A stretch of 64,000 bases of DNA from Flexilinea flocculi (GTDB taxonomy: Bacteria > Chloroflexota > Anaerolineae > Anaerolineales > Anaerolineaceae), in contig NZ_DF968181.1 of the NCBI RefSeq assembly GCF_001192795.1, forward strand, positions 462,342 to 526,341, written 5' to 3'. Below are positions 8,485-17,224 of the stretch, piece after piece (the first letter of the stretch is position 1; the number at the start of each line of letters is the position of its first letter). The notes below the pieces were generated by a model that had not been told where the DNA came from, did no database searches, and was given only the letters and a program-made list of their open reading frames with translations. Position numbers and translations under genes: made by a program.

Positions 8485-9276
8485 ATGATTTCAAAACGAA
8501 TCATTCCTTGTCTGGATATTTGCGATGGATGTGTTGTCAAAGGAATTAATTTTTCGAACCTGCAGATCATTGATGATCCAGTATCCCTTGCACACTTTTA
8601 TAATGAAAACGGTGCGGATGAACTGGTGTTTTACGATATCACTGCCAGCTTTGAGCAACGCACTTTATTTTATGAAGTTCTGATCCGTACTGCTCAGGAA
8701 ATTTTTATTCCTCTGACGGTTGGGGGAAATATTCGCACACTGGAAGATTTTGATCATGTTTTGAAATTCGGAGCGGACAAAGTCAGTATTAATACCGGAG
8801 CTATATATAATCCGGATTTCATTGAGTCTGCAGCAAGAAAATATGGCAGTCAATGTGTTGTTTTATCAATGGATGTAAAAAGAGTAGATGGCCATTTTCG
8901 TGTCTTCCAAAAAGGGGGACGGGAAGATACTGGATTGGATGCATTGGATTGGGCAGCCTATGGCGCTGAGCATGGGGCAGGTGAGCTGGTGGTCAATAGT
9001 ATTGATACAGATGGAGTTAAAAATGGATTTGATCTGGAGCTTCTGTCAAAAGTTTGCAATCGAGTAGATATTCCAGTCATTGCTAGTGGTGGAGCGGGCA
9101 ATATGGAACATTTTGCACAGCTCTTTCAAAAAATTCCGGGTGTGGATGCTGGTCTGGCAGCATCAATTTTTCATCGCAGAGAGGTCGATATACCATTATT
9201 AAAAGTATTTTTGCGGGATAGAGGTATTGAAATGAGGATCGATAATGGAACTGCTGCATCAGCTTGTATTCGATGA
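8485..9276 (+). CDS. hisF: Imidazole glycerol phosphate synthase, cyclase subunit
   Basis: 263 residues, (beta/alpha)8 barrel that takes ammonia from HisH to make IGP and AICAR. The catalytic Asp pair lies in RIIPCLDICDGCVVKG and VNSIDTDGVKNGFD. The phosphate-binding AGELVVNS and IASGGAGNMEH motifs are present. It starts 4 bases after hisA, with GGAGAGG as RBS, and its 3' end overlaps hisIE by 32 bases. Confidence 0.97.
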   Translation: MISKRIIPCLDICDGCVVKGINFSNLQIIDDPVSLAHFYNENGADELVFYDITASFEQRTLFYEVLIRTAQEIFIPLTVGGNIRTLEDFDHVLKFGADKVSINTGAIYNPDFIESAARKYGSQCVVLSMDVKRVDGHFRVFQKGGREDTGLDALDWAAYGAEHGAGELVVNSIDTDGVKNGFDLELLSKVCNRVDIPVIASGGAGNMEHFAQLFQKIPGVDAGLAASIFHRREVDIPLLKVFLRDRGIEMRIDNGTAASACIR

Positions 9277-9892
9277 TCAAGGATTAATTCCTGCTATTGT
9301 CCAGGACTATTTTAGTGGTGAAGTGCTGACATTAGCGTTTATGAATGAGGAAAGCCTCCGCATCAGCATTGAGGAACAACGCACTTGCTTTTATTCTCGT
9401 TCTCGAAAAACACTTTGGCGGAAAGGTGAATCCAGCGGGAATGTACAGCATATAGTTCGCATTCTAACGGACTGCGATTTCGATTCTCTGGTTATACAGG
9501 TAATCAAAGATGGTCCAGCTTGTCATGAAGGATTGGAAAGTTGTTTTCATCATTTATTCTTTGAGGGAATCCTTCCGGAAAAGTTCTCTCTGGATGATTT
9601 GTACCACTTGATTCAGAAACGAAAAGAAACGATGCCGGCAGGTTCTTATACAACGTATCTCTTTGAAAAAGGTCGAGAAAAAATACTGAAAAAAGTTGGA
9701 GAAGAATGTTCTGAAGTCATTATCAGCGCGATGAAGAACAATCGGCAGGAAACGATTTACGAGAGTGCGGATCTGGCGTATCATCTGCTTGTATTGTTGA
9801 GTGAAATGAATATTTTGCCGGAAGAAATTCGGAATGAATTGTCAAAACGGCATATCATAGACAAAAAAACAAAACAAGAAATTCCTCAATAA
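9245..9892 (+). CDS. hisI: Bifunctional phosphoribosyl-AMP cyclohydrolase / phosphoribosyl-ATP pyrophosphatase
   Basis: 215 residues, HisIE fusion. The N-terminal cyclohydrolase (about 1-110) shows AFMNEESL, FYSRSRKTLWRKGESSGN, the metal-binding CDFDSLVIQV and GPACHEG. The C-terminal pyrophosphohydrolase (about 120-215) shows KVGEECSEVIISAMKN and ESADLAYHLLVLL (MazG-like helices). It catalyses steps 2 and 3. It is the last gene of the operon and overlaps hisF by 32 bases. Confidence 0.96.
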   Translation: MELLHQLVFDDQGLIPAIVQDYFSGEVLTLAFMNEESLRISIEEQRTCFYSRSRKTLWRKGESSGNVQHIVRILTDCDFDSLVIQVIKDGPACHEGLESCFHHLFFEGILPEKFSLDDLYHLIQKRKETMPAGSYTTYLFEKGREKILKKVGEECSEVIISAMKNNRQETIYESADLAYHLLVLLSEMNILPEEIRNELSKRHIIDKKTKQEIPQ

Positions 9893-10028
9893 GTTTTCTC
9901 AATTGATTCGAAAGCTATGTTAGGATTTTGAATTGCTGAAAAAGCATTTCAGATCAGTAATTTGAAATGGGAAAAGAATATTTTTGTTGTTTTTTATTTG
10001 AAAAGTCAATCGACATATTGAATAGCTG
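9893..10028. repeat. Family A pieces after the his operon: right-half fragment and a shortened copy
   Basis: 9893-9938 is a right half (CTCAATTGATTCGAAAGC ... TTTTGAATTGCTG). 9955-10028 is a shortened element with both ends (CAGTAATTTGAAATGG and ATATTGAATAGCTG) but only remnants of the hairpin. Confidence 0.7.
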
Positions 10029-10096
10029 ATTTCAGTTCTTCTTTCGAAATCTGAAAAATATTATAAAATTCTCTGTATATATGACAGGGAGTGATG

Positions 10097-11356
10097 ATGA
10101 TACAGCAAGCCAGTTGGAAGAAAAACACAATTTTATTCTTGTCCAGCCAGACCTTTTCTCTGTTTGGATCCATGCTGGTGCAATATGCCATAACCTGGTA
10201 TATCACGCTGGAAACCCAATCCGGTGTGATGATGACCATCTCAATCTTATGCGGATTCCTGCCCACTTTGTTGATTTCCCCCTTTGCAGGAGTCTGGGCT
10301 GACCGGTTTGATCGAAAACTTTTAATCATTCTGTCTGATGCGTTGATTGCTGTGTCGACGTTAATTCTTGCAATTCTTTTTTTGACGGGCATTGATGGTA
10401 TCTGGTTGCTCTTTGTAGCATCCATTCTTCGCTCGTTTGGCGGCGGTATTCAATCTCCAGCGGTGAGCGCTTTTATCCCGGAACTGGTTCCTGAGGAACA
10501 TTTAACCCGAGTGAATGGCATCAGCAGCAGTTTGCAGTCATTGGTAATGCTGATTTCTCCGATCCTAAGCGGAACACTGCTCAGCTTCTCCTCCATCGTT
10601 CTGGTTTTTTTTATTGATGTCGTCACAGCTGCTATCGCTGTGATCATCATGCTGTCACTAAAGACATCGAAACGCATCATTGCCTCGGTTCGGGAAAAAA
10701 TCAATTATTTTCAGGATATGCGCGATGGTATCCAATATATTCATGACCATGCATTTATTCGGATATTATTTATTTACTGTGCGATTTATTTTGTCCTGGT
10801 CTCGCCATTGGCTTTTTTGACTCCCTTGCAAGTTGCTCGGACGTACGGAAATGATGTGTGGCGTCTGACTACGATTGAAGTCGCATATTCTCTTGGAATA
10901 GTCGCGGGTGGTATTCTGATCGCTGCCTGGGGTGGATTCCGCAACAGATTGCATACCATTGTTTTATCCTATCTGGTCGTGGCAGTATGCGGTTTTTTGC
11001 TTGGTGTAATATTCAACTTTTGGGTTTATTCCATACTGATGGGAATCATCGGTTTAGTGATTCCCATGTTCAATACACCGTTTATTGTGATGCTTCAGGA
11101 GAGAGTCCCTGAAAACTTTTTAGGTCGCGTATTTAGTGTACTCAGCATGATTTCAAGCTTTGTCATGCCGTTTGCTATGCTAATTTATGGACCGCTCGCA
11201 GATATGTTCCGAATTGAATGGATGCTGATCATCACTGGATTGTTCATGTTCCAACAAGGAATCATGATGCTGCGGAATCCAAAGTTGATCGAAGCAGGCC
11301 GTCCAGATATGCAAACAACGTTGGATTCAGAGAAATCTGTGGAAGAGCTCCGGTAG
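10097..11356 (+). CDS. MFS transporter (MFS_3-like exporter)
   Basis: About 419 residues with roughly 12 hydrophobic segments, a typical major facilitator. It contains the loop 2-3 motif GVWADRFDRKLLIILSD and the related RVNGISSSLQSLVMLISPILSG stretch seen in macrolide/tetracycline-type and enterobactin-type exporters. The substrate is unknown. GTG and ATG codons at 10091, 10094 and 10097 are all in frame; AGGGAG at 10086-10091 best fits 10097. Seven bases separate it from the radical SAM gene, so they are probably cotranscribed. Confidence 0.9.
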   Translation: MIQQASWKKNTILFLSSQTFSLFGSMLVQYAITWYITLETQSGVMMTISILCGFLPTLLISPFAGVWADRFDRKLLIILSDALIAVSTLILAILFLTGIDGIWLLFVASILRSFGGGIQSPAVSAFIPELVPEEHLTRVNGISSSLQSLVMLISPILSGTLLSFSSIVLVFFIDVVTAAIAVIIMLSLKTSKRIIASVREKINYFQDMRDGIQYIHDHAFIRILFIYCAIYFVLVSPLAFLTPLQVARTYGNDVWRLTTIEVAYSLGIVAGGILIAAWGGFRNRLHTIVLSYLVVAVCGFLLGVIFNFWVYSILMGIIGLVIPMFNTPFIVMLQERVPENFLGRVFSVLSMISSFVMPFAMLIYGPLADMFRIEWMLIITGLFMFQQGIMMLRNPKLIEAGRPDMQTTLDSEKSVEELR

Positions 11357-11363
11357 TTCGAAA

Positions 11364-12248
11364 ATGAAATCCGTACCGGTAAAGACAATTCTCTCTGCAT
11401 ATTCCGAAAAAGAAGATTGGTTCGGGACAAACTACAATATGAATCTCTATCGCGGTTGTTGCCATGGGTGTATATATTGCGACAGCCGCAGCGATTGTTA
11501 CGGTATCGATAATTATGATGAAGTCAGGATTAAAGAAAATGCAATAGTGATTCTGGAGCGTGAACTCAGGTCGAAAAGAAAAAAAGGGATTGTGGCAACC
11601 GGAGCAATGAGCGATCCCTATAATCCTTTTGAGAAAACTTTGCAGCTCACACGCAGCGCGATGGCGTTGATTGATCGTTTTCACTTTGGTTTCAGCGCTG
11701 CAACGAAAAGCGACCTGATCTTACGAGATATTGATTTGTTATCAAAAATCTCCAGGCATTCTCCCGTATTAATACAATTAACGATCACGACGTCCGATGA
11801 TGAATTGTGCCGAAAAATCGAGCCGCATGCTTCCGTTTCATCGGAACGATTTCGCGCAATTCAGATGTTATCAAATTCCGGCATTTTCACTGGTATTTTG
11901 TTAATGCCTATACTGCCTTTTCTTGAAGACTCAGAAGAAAATATTCGTCAAATCGTTGTGATGGCGGGAGATTATGGAGCCCGATTTATTTATCCGGCGT
12001 TCGGTGTCACACTTCGCCAAAACCAACGGGAATGGTATCTCAACAAAATCGGTGAATTATTTCCTGAGGTAAAGGAAAAAACCATCAAAACTTTTGGAAA
12101 TAGTTACTATTGTCAGTCTCCGAACGCGAAAAAGTTAAGGCGCATCTTTCAGGAAGCATGTCAGCAGCGAGGAATACTCTATGAAATGGCGGATATTATC
12201 CATGCGTATAAAAAGGGATATTGGGAAGATCAGCTTTCTCTTTTCTGA
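11364..12248 (+). CDS. Radical SAM protein, SPL-like
   Basis: 294 residues. The N-terminus has the CX3CX2C cluster site in YRGCCHGCIYCDSRSDCYG, which binds the [4Fe-4S] cluster for S-adenosylmethionine cleavage. Further segments (GTNYNMNLYRGC, GAMSDPYNPFEK, FGFSAATKSDLILRD, LTITTSDDELCRKIEP) match the spore-photoproduct-lyase-like Rv2578c/SplB-related family. Its role in non-sporulating bacteria is not settled. It is cotranscribed with the MFS gene. Confidence 0.9.
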   Translation: MKSVPVKTILSAYSEKEDWFGTNYNMNLYRGCCHGCIYCDSRSDCYGIDNYDEVRIKENAIVILERELRSKRKKGIVATGAMSDPYNPFEKTLQLTRSAMALIDRFHFGFSAATKSDLILRDIDLLSKISRHSPVLIQLTITTSDDELCRKIEPHASVSSERFRAIQMLSNSGIFTGILLMPILPFLEDSEENIRQIVVMAGDYGARFIYPAFGVTLRQNQREWYLNKIGELFPEVKEKTIKTFGNSYYCQSPNAKKLRRIFQEACQQRGILYEMADIIHAYKKGYWEDQLSLF

Positions 12249-12315
12249 TCAAAAAGCGACAAAACTGCGTATTAACGAATAGAATTCGATACAATCAGTG
12301 AAGAAATGAGAACTT

Positions 12316-13101
12316 ATGAATGAACTATTATCGATTCCTGGAGTTGGGAGAAAAACGGTAGAGGATTTTGAACTTCTGGGTATTCACAGTTTGGATGATT
12401 TGAGGCGGCAGGATCCGGAAATACTATATCAAAAAATCTGTGAGGAAAAAGGATATAGACTCGATCCATGCGTGTTGTATGTGTTTCGGTGCGCAGTTTA
12501 TTTTGCGGTTGAAAAATCCCACGATCCGGAAAAATTGAAATGGTGGAGTTGGAAGGATCGCGCCTATCAAAATCTGCTCTTAAAAAATCCTGTTTTTTCT
12601 CTTGAATATTGGGATGAAAAATTTATTGAAGATGTCGCTCATTTTGCGAATAATCAAAAGATTGCAGCTTTTTTACGGGATGGTTTCCCTTATCCATATA
12701 CTTTAGAAAACGCCAGGTTTTATGTTGCCGCTTGTATTCAAAAAGAAGCTGATCATCAGGTAACCCGTGCGATTGTGATCAATAACAGGGCAGCAGGAAG
12801 TATTGGCGTATTTCAGAAATCGGATGTCTATCGAAAAAGTGCGGAGCTTGGTTATTGGTTGGGTGAAGAATTTTGGGGACAAGGTATCATGACGGAAGCC
12901 GTGAAGCAGATTTGCAGTCTGGCATTTTCTTCACTGGATATTGTCCGCATTTCGGCAGAACCATTCGCATCCAATCTGGCTTCACGGAAAGTTCTGGAAA
13001 AAGCCGGTTTTTCACTGGAAGGAATTCTCCAGAAGCGTGTTTTCAAGAATGGCAAACTGCTTGATTCCTGTATCTATGCAAAAATTCTGAGGGATGCCTG
13101 A
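12316..13101 (+). CDS. Fusion of a Cdd1-like helix-hairpin-helix domain and a GNAT acetyltransferase
   Basis: 261 residues, two parts. Residues 1-80 (LLSIPGVGRKTVEDFELLGI ... YRLDPCVLYVFRCAVYFA) look like the Cdd1/pathogenicity-locus family, with a GVGRKT hairpin normally seen in stand-alone proteins of about 90 residues. Residues about 110-261 are a RimJ/RimL-type N-acetyltransferase: GYWLGEEFWGQGIMTEAVKQI is the acetyl-CoA-binding motif A and NLASRKVLEKAGFSLEG is motif B. Substrate unknown. It follows the radical SAM gene after 67 bases, with weak RBS GAAATGAGAA. Confidence 0.85.
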   Translation: MNELLSIPGVGRKTVEDFELLGIHSLDDLRRQDPEILYQKICEEKGYRLDPCVLYVFRCAVYFAVEKSHDPEKLKWWSWKDRAYQNLLLKNPVFSLEYWDEKFIEDVAHFANNQKIAAFLRDGFPYPYTLENARFYVAACIQKEADHQVTRAIVINNRAAGSIGVFQKSDVYRKSAELGYWLGEEFWGQGIMTEAVKQICSLAFSSLDIVRISAEPFASNLASRKVLEKAGFSLEGILQKRVFKNGKLLDSCIYAKILRDA

Positions 13102-13141
13102 CTGAGGAGTTTTCGAAACAGGGAGCGATATTGCCCTTGGT

Positions 13142-13264
13142 CAGCAATTCATCATATGGAGAAAATTCATTGTTATTGTGATGTTTTTGCGCGTAATACA
13201 AAAACATCACAATAACAAGTTTTTCCCGGTTGATTCAAACCACAAGTCAATATTTCAATTATTG
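13142..13264. repeat. Family A repeat, full length
   Basis: Starts CAGCAATTC, ends TTTCAATTATTGG. The hairpin arms TTGTTATTGTGATGTTTTT / AAAAACATCACAATAACAA (19 bp) are perfectly paired. The long flank (TTTTTCCCGGTTGATTCAAA) is on the right. It lies between convergent genes, where it could act as a bidirectional terminator. Confidence 0.9.
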
Positions 13265-13353
13265 GCCTTTGGCTATTAAAATTACCAACGAATTGAATTC
13301 ATGTTGATTATGATAATTCCTAAAAAGAAAAATTTTTGATCGGAACAGCGATG

Positions 13354-14514
13354 CTATTCTTCTTGTTTCTGTGAGCGTTTTTCTCGAAGAAGCAAGCGAA
13401 TTACAGCTGCCGCTCCTTTGTAGGCTGGATTTTCAAAACGTTTTTTTACATTCAGCAATTCTGCGCGGATTGGAATTTGCTGCGGACATTTTTTCTCACA
13501 TCGCCCACATTGAACGCAAAGCGAAGCATTGCTTCTTTTGATTTTAAACGTCGTCGAAAGCAGATAATCTTTCAAACCACGAAAATAACTGTCCGAATAG
13601 CTTGCATTGTAACAGCGAAAAGATCCTGGAATATCCACTCCATGCGGGCAGGGCATGCAATAAGAACATCCGGTGCACATCACTTTGATTTTTTCATTAA
13701 TGGCAACCTTAACCTGATCGATAATCTCTTGATCATGATGGGTGAACTCGCGTTGTTCAGACGCCGTAGCTATGTTCTCATCCACCATGGACATCGCGTT
13801 CATACCGGACAGGACGCAAGTCACTTCTTTTTGAGCCCAAAGCCAGCGCAATCCCCAACTTGCAGGAGATTCTCCTGTCTTTCCAAAAATATTTTTTGCC
13901 TCGACAGGCAGCCCATTGGTCAGCGTCCCGCCTCGCAACGGTTCCATGATAACAACTGGAATATTCTTTTGATAAGCTGCGAGTAAACCGGCGCGTCCGG
14001 CTTGGCTGTTTTCATCCATGTAATTGTACTGAATCTGGCAGAAATCCCAGGGATAAGCGGATAACAGCTCCAGAAATGCGTTGGTGCTTCCGTGAAAAGA
14101 AAAACCGACTTTTCGAATCTGCCCGGATGCTTTTTTCTCGGCAAGCCATTCTTCAATGCCCAATTCTCTCAGATGATTCCAGACTTTCAGATCCGGGAGC
14201 ATGTGCATGAGATAATTATCTACATAATCAGTCTGCAGCCTTTTCAGTTCCGTATCAAATATATTGACAACATTGTCATGATTGCGAATCAGATAAGACG
14301 GCAGCTTTGTCGCGATCATCACCCGATCTCTGCAGCGGTTATTGGCCAATATTTTTCCCAGTACGGCTTCTTTCCCGAAGTAGATATACGCTGTGTCAAA
14401 ATAATTAATTCCTCCTTCAATTCCGCGAAGAATCAATTTTTCACAGGCGGCATAATCCATTGGGAGCCGCATACAACCGAATCCGAGTATTGAATAGCCA
14501 TTTCGATACAGCAT
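13354..14514 (-). CDS. Aldo/keto reductase with C-terminal 4Fe-4S domain
   Basis: 386 residues. The N-terminal barrel has YSILGFGCMRLP, the Asp/Tyr in GINYFDTAYIYFGKE, a Lys in IATKLPSYL and the His in FSFHGS. The C-terminus has two cysteine groups: CTGCSYCMPCPHGVDIPG and CVQCGRCEKKCPQQIPI, typical of ferredoxin-linked oxidoreductases of this family in anaerobes. The start is the ATG at 14514, with GAGG upstream. The reading frame stays open to 14580, but that extension runs into a family A repeat, so it is not part of the gene. Confidence 0.93.
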   Translation of the reverse strand: MLYRNGYSILGFGCMRLPMDYAACEKLILRGIEGGINYFDTAYIYFGKEAVLGKILANNRCRDRVMIATKLPSYLIRNHDNVVNIFDTELKRLQTDYVDNYLMHMLPDLKVWNHLRELGIEEWLAEKKASGQIRKVGFSFHGSTNAFLELLSAYPWDFCQIQYNYMDENSQAGRAGLLAAYQKNIPVVIMEPLRGGTLTNGLPVEAKNIFGKTGESPASWGLRWLWAQKEVTCVLSGMNAMSMVDENIATASEQREFTHHDQEIIDQVKVAINEKIKVMCTGCSYCMPCPHGVDIPGSFRCYNASYSDSYFRGLKDYLLSTTFKIKRSNASLCVQCGRCEKKCPQQIPIRAELLNVKKRFENPAYKGAAAVIRLLLREKRSQKQEE

Positions 14515-14544
14515 TTGCCGTTCCTCTTTTTTTCTTATTGTATT

Positions 14545-14666
14545 TACAATTCGATATATGGGCAGATCCTTTGAAGTCATGATGTCTTTGTGTTTCGCGT
14601 AAAGACATCATGACTTCAAATTTTTCCCGGTTGATTCGAATAGCACGCCGATATTTCGAATTACTG
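14545..14666. repeat. Family A repeat, full length
   Basis: Ends ACAATTCGATATATGG and ATATTTCGAATTACTG. The hairpin arms TGAAGTCATGATGTCTTT / AAAGACATCATGACTTCA (18 bp, 14572-14618) pair perfectly, and their sequence is unlike other copies. Confidence 0.88.
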
Positions 14667-14720
14667 TTATTGAATTGTTTCTGAAGATTATAGCCGAATT
14701 TTTTTTGAATCGTTGATCAA

Positions 14721-14847
14721 CAGCAATTCGAAATTTGTAAAACCCTTTAAAAAAAGAGAATCTTATTGATGAGTTATTTTTACGCAAAACGTAAAAATAT
14801 CACATCAACACAACAATAATTATTTTTTCCTATTATTCGAATTACCA
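14721..14847. repeat. Family A repeat, full length
   Basis: Left end CAGCAATTCGAAATTTG, right end TATTATTCGAATTACC. The hairpin TGATGAGTTATTTTTACG / CGTAAAAATATCACATCA is imperfect. Confidence 0.85.
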
Positions 14848-14947
14848 ATTCCTTGTTGAATCCGAAAATCCAGATAACAATAGTAGAATTGTCATATTTG
14901 GGGCGCGATCCCGGAAATGAAACTGGAGTTACCGAAAGCGATTCTTT

Positions 14948-15763
14948 ATGACACGATGCAGGAATTCGGAAGAAATTCAACAAAAAATTCAGGCAGTGAT
15001 TGACGGACTGGGAAACGACAGCGATCGATTTGCAGACGTGCTTCGCGAGGAAGCAATTCCACACTTAAGTTACAGCCAGATTTCCACAGTTGAGTTTTGT
15101 CAGCATCGATACTGGCTTCAATACATCCGCATGCAACCGCTGGAACCGGTACCGGAGTATTTCACGAAAGGCAGGTTGTTTCACCAATGTCTTGCCTCTT
15201 TCTATAGAGCGGGAGCCGATCCAAAAAATGGTTCAAAAACAGCAGCACTGCAGATGATTGCCGATTCTTATGATGGCGATCATCAACTGCAGCTTCGAAA
15301 TGCATTCCATATGCATCTTGAAAATTGCTGGCAGGATTGCGAAGTCGTAGCTGTAGAAAAAGCTTTCTCCATGATAATTGATTCCGCATTGCCTCCGATT
15401 GTCGGGGTAATTGACTTGATTGTCCGACAAGGAAGTAAGTTCATTCTGGTTGATCATAAAACCGGAAGAAATTTTGTTCCACAGGATGAACTACAGATGA
15501 TGATTTATGTCGAATATATTCGCCGGGAATACGGGAATGTGGATTGTGAGTTTTATTATGATCATTACCGCTGGGTGAATCATCTCGAACGGATCCGAAA
15601 ACCAGCATTTCAGCGGGAATGTGTGCATCTGAATTCGAAGGATTGGACCATGGGGTTATCACGGATTCAGCGAGGGTATGGGCAAATTGAGCTGATTCGG
15701 AAAAACAATCGGGCGCCTCGTGCGGGAAAGTGTTTTTGCTGCCCATATCATGGGTGCTGCTGA
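14948..15763 (+). CDS. PD-(D/E)XK nuclease family protein with Cas4/AddB-like Fe-S cysteines
   Basis: 271 residues. It shows the RecB-like nuclease motifs: His79 in GRLFHQCL, Asp156 in GVIDLIV, Asp169-x-Lys171 in LVDHKTG, and Gln183/Tyr187 in LQMMIYVEY. Cys51 in VEFCQHRYWLQY and the C-terminal CFCCPYHGCC (Cys262-271) resemble the cysteines that hold a [4Fe-4S] cluster in Cas4 and AddB. A metal-dependent 5'-3' DNA exonuclease or processing role is the family expectation. No cas gene, helicase or CRISPR array lies nearby. The start is supported only by the frame; no strong RBS is seen. Confidence 0.85.
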   Translation: MTRCRNSEEIQQKIQAVIDGLGNDSDRFADVLREEAIPHLSYSQISTVEFCQHRYWLQYIRMQPLEPVPEYFTKGRLFHQCLASFYRAGADPKNGSKTAALQMIADSYDGDHQLQLRNAFHMHLENCWQDCEVVAVEKAFSMIIDSALPPIVGVIDLIVRQGSKFILVDHKTGRNFVPQDELQMMIYVEYIRREYGNVDCEFYYDHYRWVNHLERIRKPAFQRECVHLNSKDWTMGLSRIQRGYGQIELIRKNNRAPRAGKCFCCPYHGCC

Positions 15764-15819
15764 TACGGATCCATTTTCGACTGATTATTATGAAAGATAT
15801 TTAATATTTTTGCCTTACT

Positions 15820-15939
15820 CAGTGATTCAAAATCCGGGAAGAATGACTTATTGCGGAATTGTTTTTGAGCTTTACGCAAAAACAATTCCGCAATATTTTT
15901 TTTCTTTCTTGAAAGGTTATTCAAAATTTCGAATTACAG
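15820..15939. repeat. Family A repeat, full length
   Basis: Ends CAGTGATTCAAAATCCGG and AAATTTCGAATTACAG. The hairpin TTGCGGAATTGTTTTTG / CAAAAACAATTCCGCAA (17 bp) is perfect. It lies between convergent genes and ends 1 base before the murA stop. Confidence 0.9.
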
Positions 15940-15940
15940 A

Positions 15941-17224
15941 TCATGCAGATCGTTCAATTCGGGCGCCGAGAGCGCGGAGCTTTTCGTCAACCCGTTCATA
16001 ACCGCGTTCGATCTGGCGGATATTACGGATGATCGATTGCCCCGGAGCAGCCAGTGTTGCTAACAGCAGCGCCATACCAGCCCGGATATCCGGTGATTCG
16101 AGTTTTTCGGGAAAGAGGCGTGTCGGTCCTTGAACGATGCAGCGGTGCGGATCACAGAGGACAATTTGTGCGCCCATACCGACCAGTTTGTCAGTAAAGT
16201 ACATGCGGCTTGGGTACATCCAGTCATGGAACAGAACGCTGCCTTGAGCTTGTGTGGCAATCACGATGGCAATACTCATTAAATCCGAAGGGAATGCAGG
16301 CCAGGGCATGACGCTGATCTCTGGAATGGCGCCTCCAATATCCGGATCGATTACCAGACGCTGATTTTCCGGTACCAGAATATCGCTGCCGATGACATTC
16401 CAGTTGATTCCCAAACGATTAAAAACCAGTTTTACCATGTCCAGGTATTGAATTCCCGCATTGCGGATCAGAATTTCTCCGTGTGTGACAACAGCTGCTC
16501 CGATAAAACTACCTACTTCCAGATAGTCTGGTCCAATGGTGAATTCAGCCCCATGCAGTTTATCAACACCTTCAATCGTCAATACGTTAGAACCAATATT
16601 GGTGATTTTTGCGCCCATCAGATTGAGCAGATGACAAAGTTCCTGCACATGCGGTTCCGAAGCCGCGTTACGCAGGATGGATGTTCCTTCCGCAAGGACA
16701 CAAGCCATAATCGCATTTTCGGTTGCGGTCACGCTGGCTTCATCCATTAAAATCTCCGTGCCCTTCAAACGGCCTGTAACTTCAAAGTGATATTGCCGAT
16801 CGTAATACGCATTGGCTCCGAGCTTCAGCAGTGCGAGAATATGTGTATCCACACGGCGCCGTCCGATGACATCACCGCCGGGGGGCGGCAGGAGTAATCC
16901 TCCGCAGCGATTGCACATCGGCCCTGCCAGGAGGATGGACGCACGCACATTTCGGCATAAATCCGGGTCTAAATCTGACGGACGGACTTCTTTGGCATGA
17001 ATTTTCCACGTGTGAGGGGTTAGTTCTTCAAATGTAACACCCAGGCTTTCAATCAGTTTTCGCATAGCGATGATATCCCGGATTTCCGGCATGTTATGCA
17101 GGATAACCGGTTCATCGGTTAACAACGGCGCGCACATCAGCGGCAGCGCCGCATTTTTGTTGCCTGAAGGTGTGACTTCTCCACGAAGCGGAATTCCGCC
17201 TTCTATTGTAAATGAATCCAGCAT
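15941..17224 (-). CDS. murA: UDP-N-acetylglucosamine 1-carboxyvinyltransferase (catalytic Cys replaced by Asp)
   Basis: 427 residues, full length. It transfers enolpyruvyl from PEP to UDP-GlcNAc, the first committed step of peptidoglycan synthesis. Landmarks: PSGNKNAALPLM with Lys23, NVRASILLAGPM, and GRRRVDTHILAL. The active-site loop reads PPPGGDVIGRR: the residue equivalent to E. coli Cys115 is Asp118 (codon at 16871-16873). Cys-to-Asp at this place is known from Mycobacterium tuberculosis and Chlamydia, where the enzyme stays active and is insensitive to fosfomycin. Monocistronic, flanked by repeats on both sides. Confidence 0.96.
   Translation of the reverse strand: MLDSFTIEGGIPLRGEVTPSGNKNAALPLMCAPLLTDEPVILHNMPEIRDIIAMRKLIESLGVTFEELTPHTWKIHAKEVRPSDLDPDLCRNVRASILLAGPMCNRCGGLLLPPPGGDVIGRRRVDTHILALLKLGANAYYDRQYHFEVTGRLKGTEILMDEASVTATENAIMACVLAEGTSILRNAASEPHVQELCHLLNLMGAKITNIGSNVLTIEGVDKLHGAEFTIGPDYLEVGSFIGAAVVTHGEILIRNAGIQYLDMVKLVFNRLGINWNVIGSDILVPENQRLVIDPDIGGAIPEISVMPWPAFPSDLMSIAIVIATQAQGSVLFHDWMYPSRMYFTDKLVGMGAQIVLCDPHRCIVQGPTRLFPEKLESPDIRAGMALLLATLAAPGQSIIRNIRQIERGYERVDEKLRALGARIERSA

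Larger units (their letters stand above)
14515..14947. other. Divergent intergenic region holding two family A repeats
   Basis: The 433 bases between divergent genes contain family A copies at 14545-14666 and 14721-14847. The remaining bases 14848-14947 must hold the promoter of the gene at 14948; I see no consensus pair. Confidence 0.6.

Noticed and set aside
14515-14580. N-terminal extension of the aldo/keto reductase
   Set aside because: The extra 22 codons lie partly in a family A repeat, while the ATG at 14514 has an RBS and gives the usual family start.
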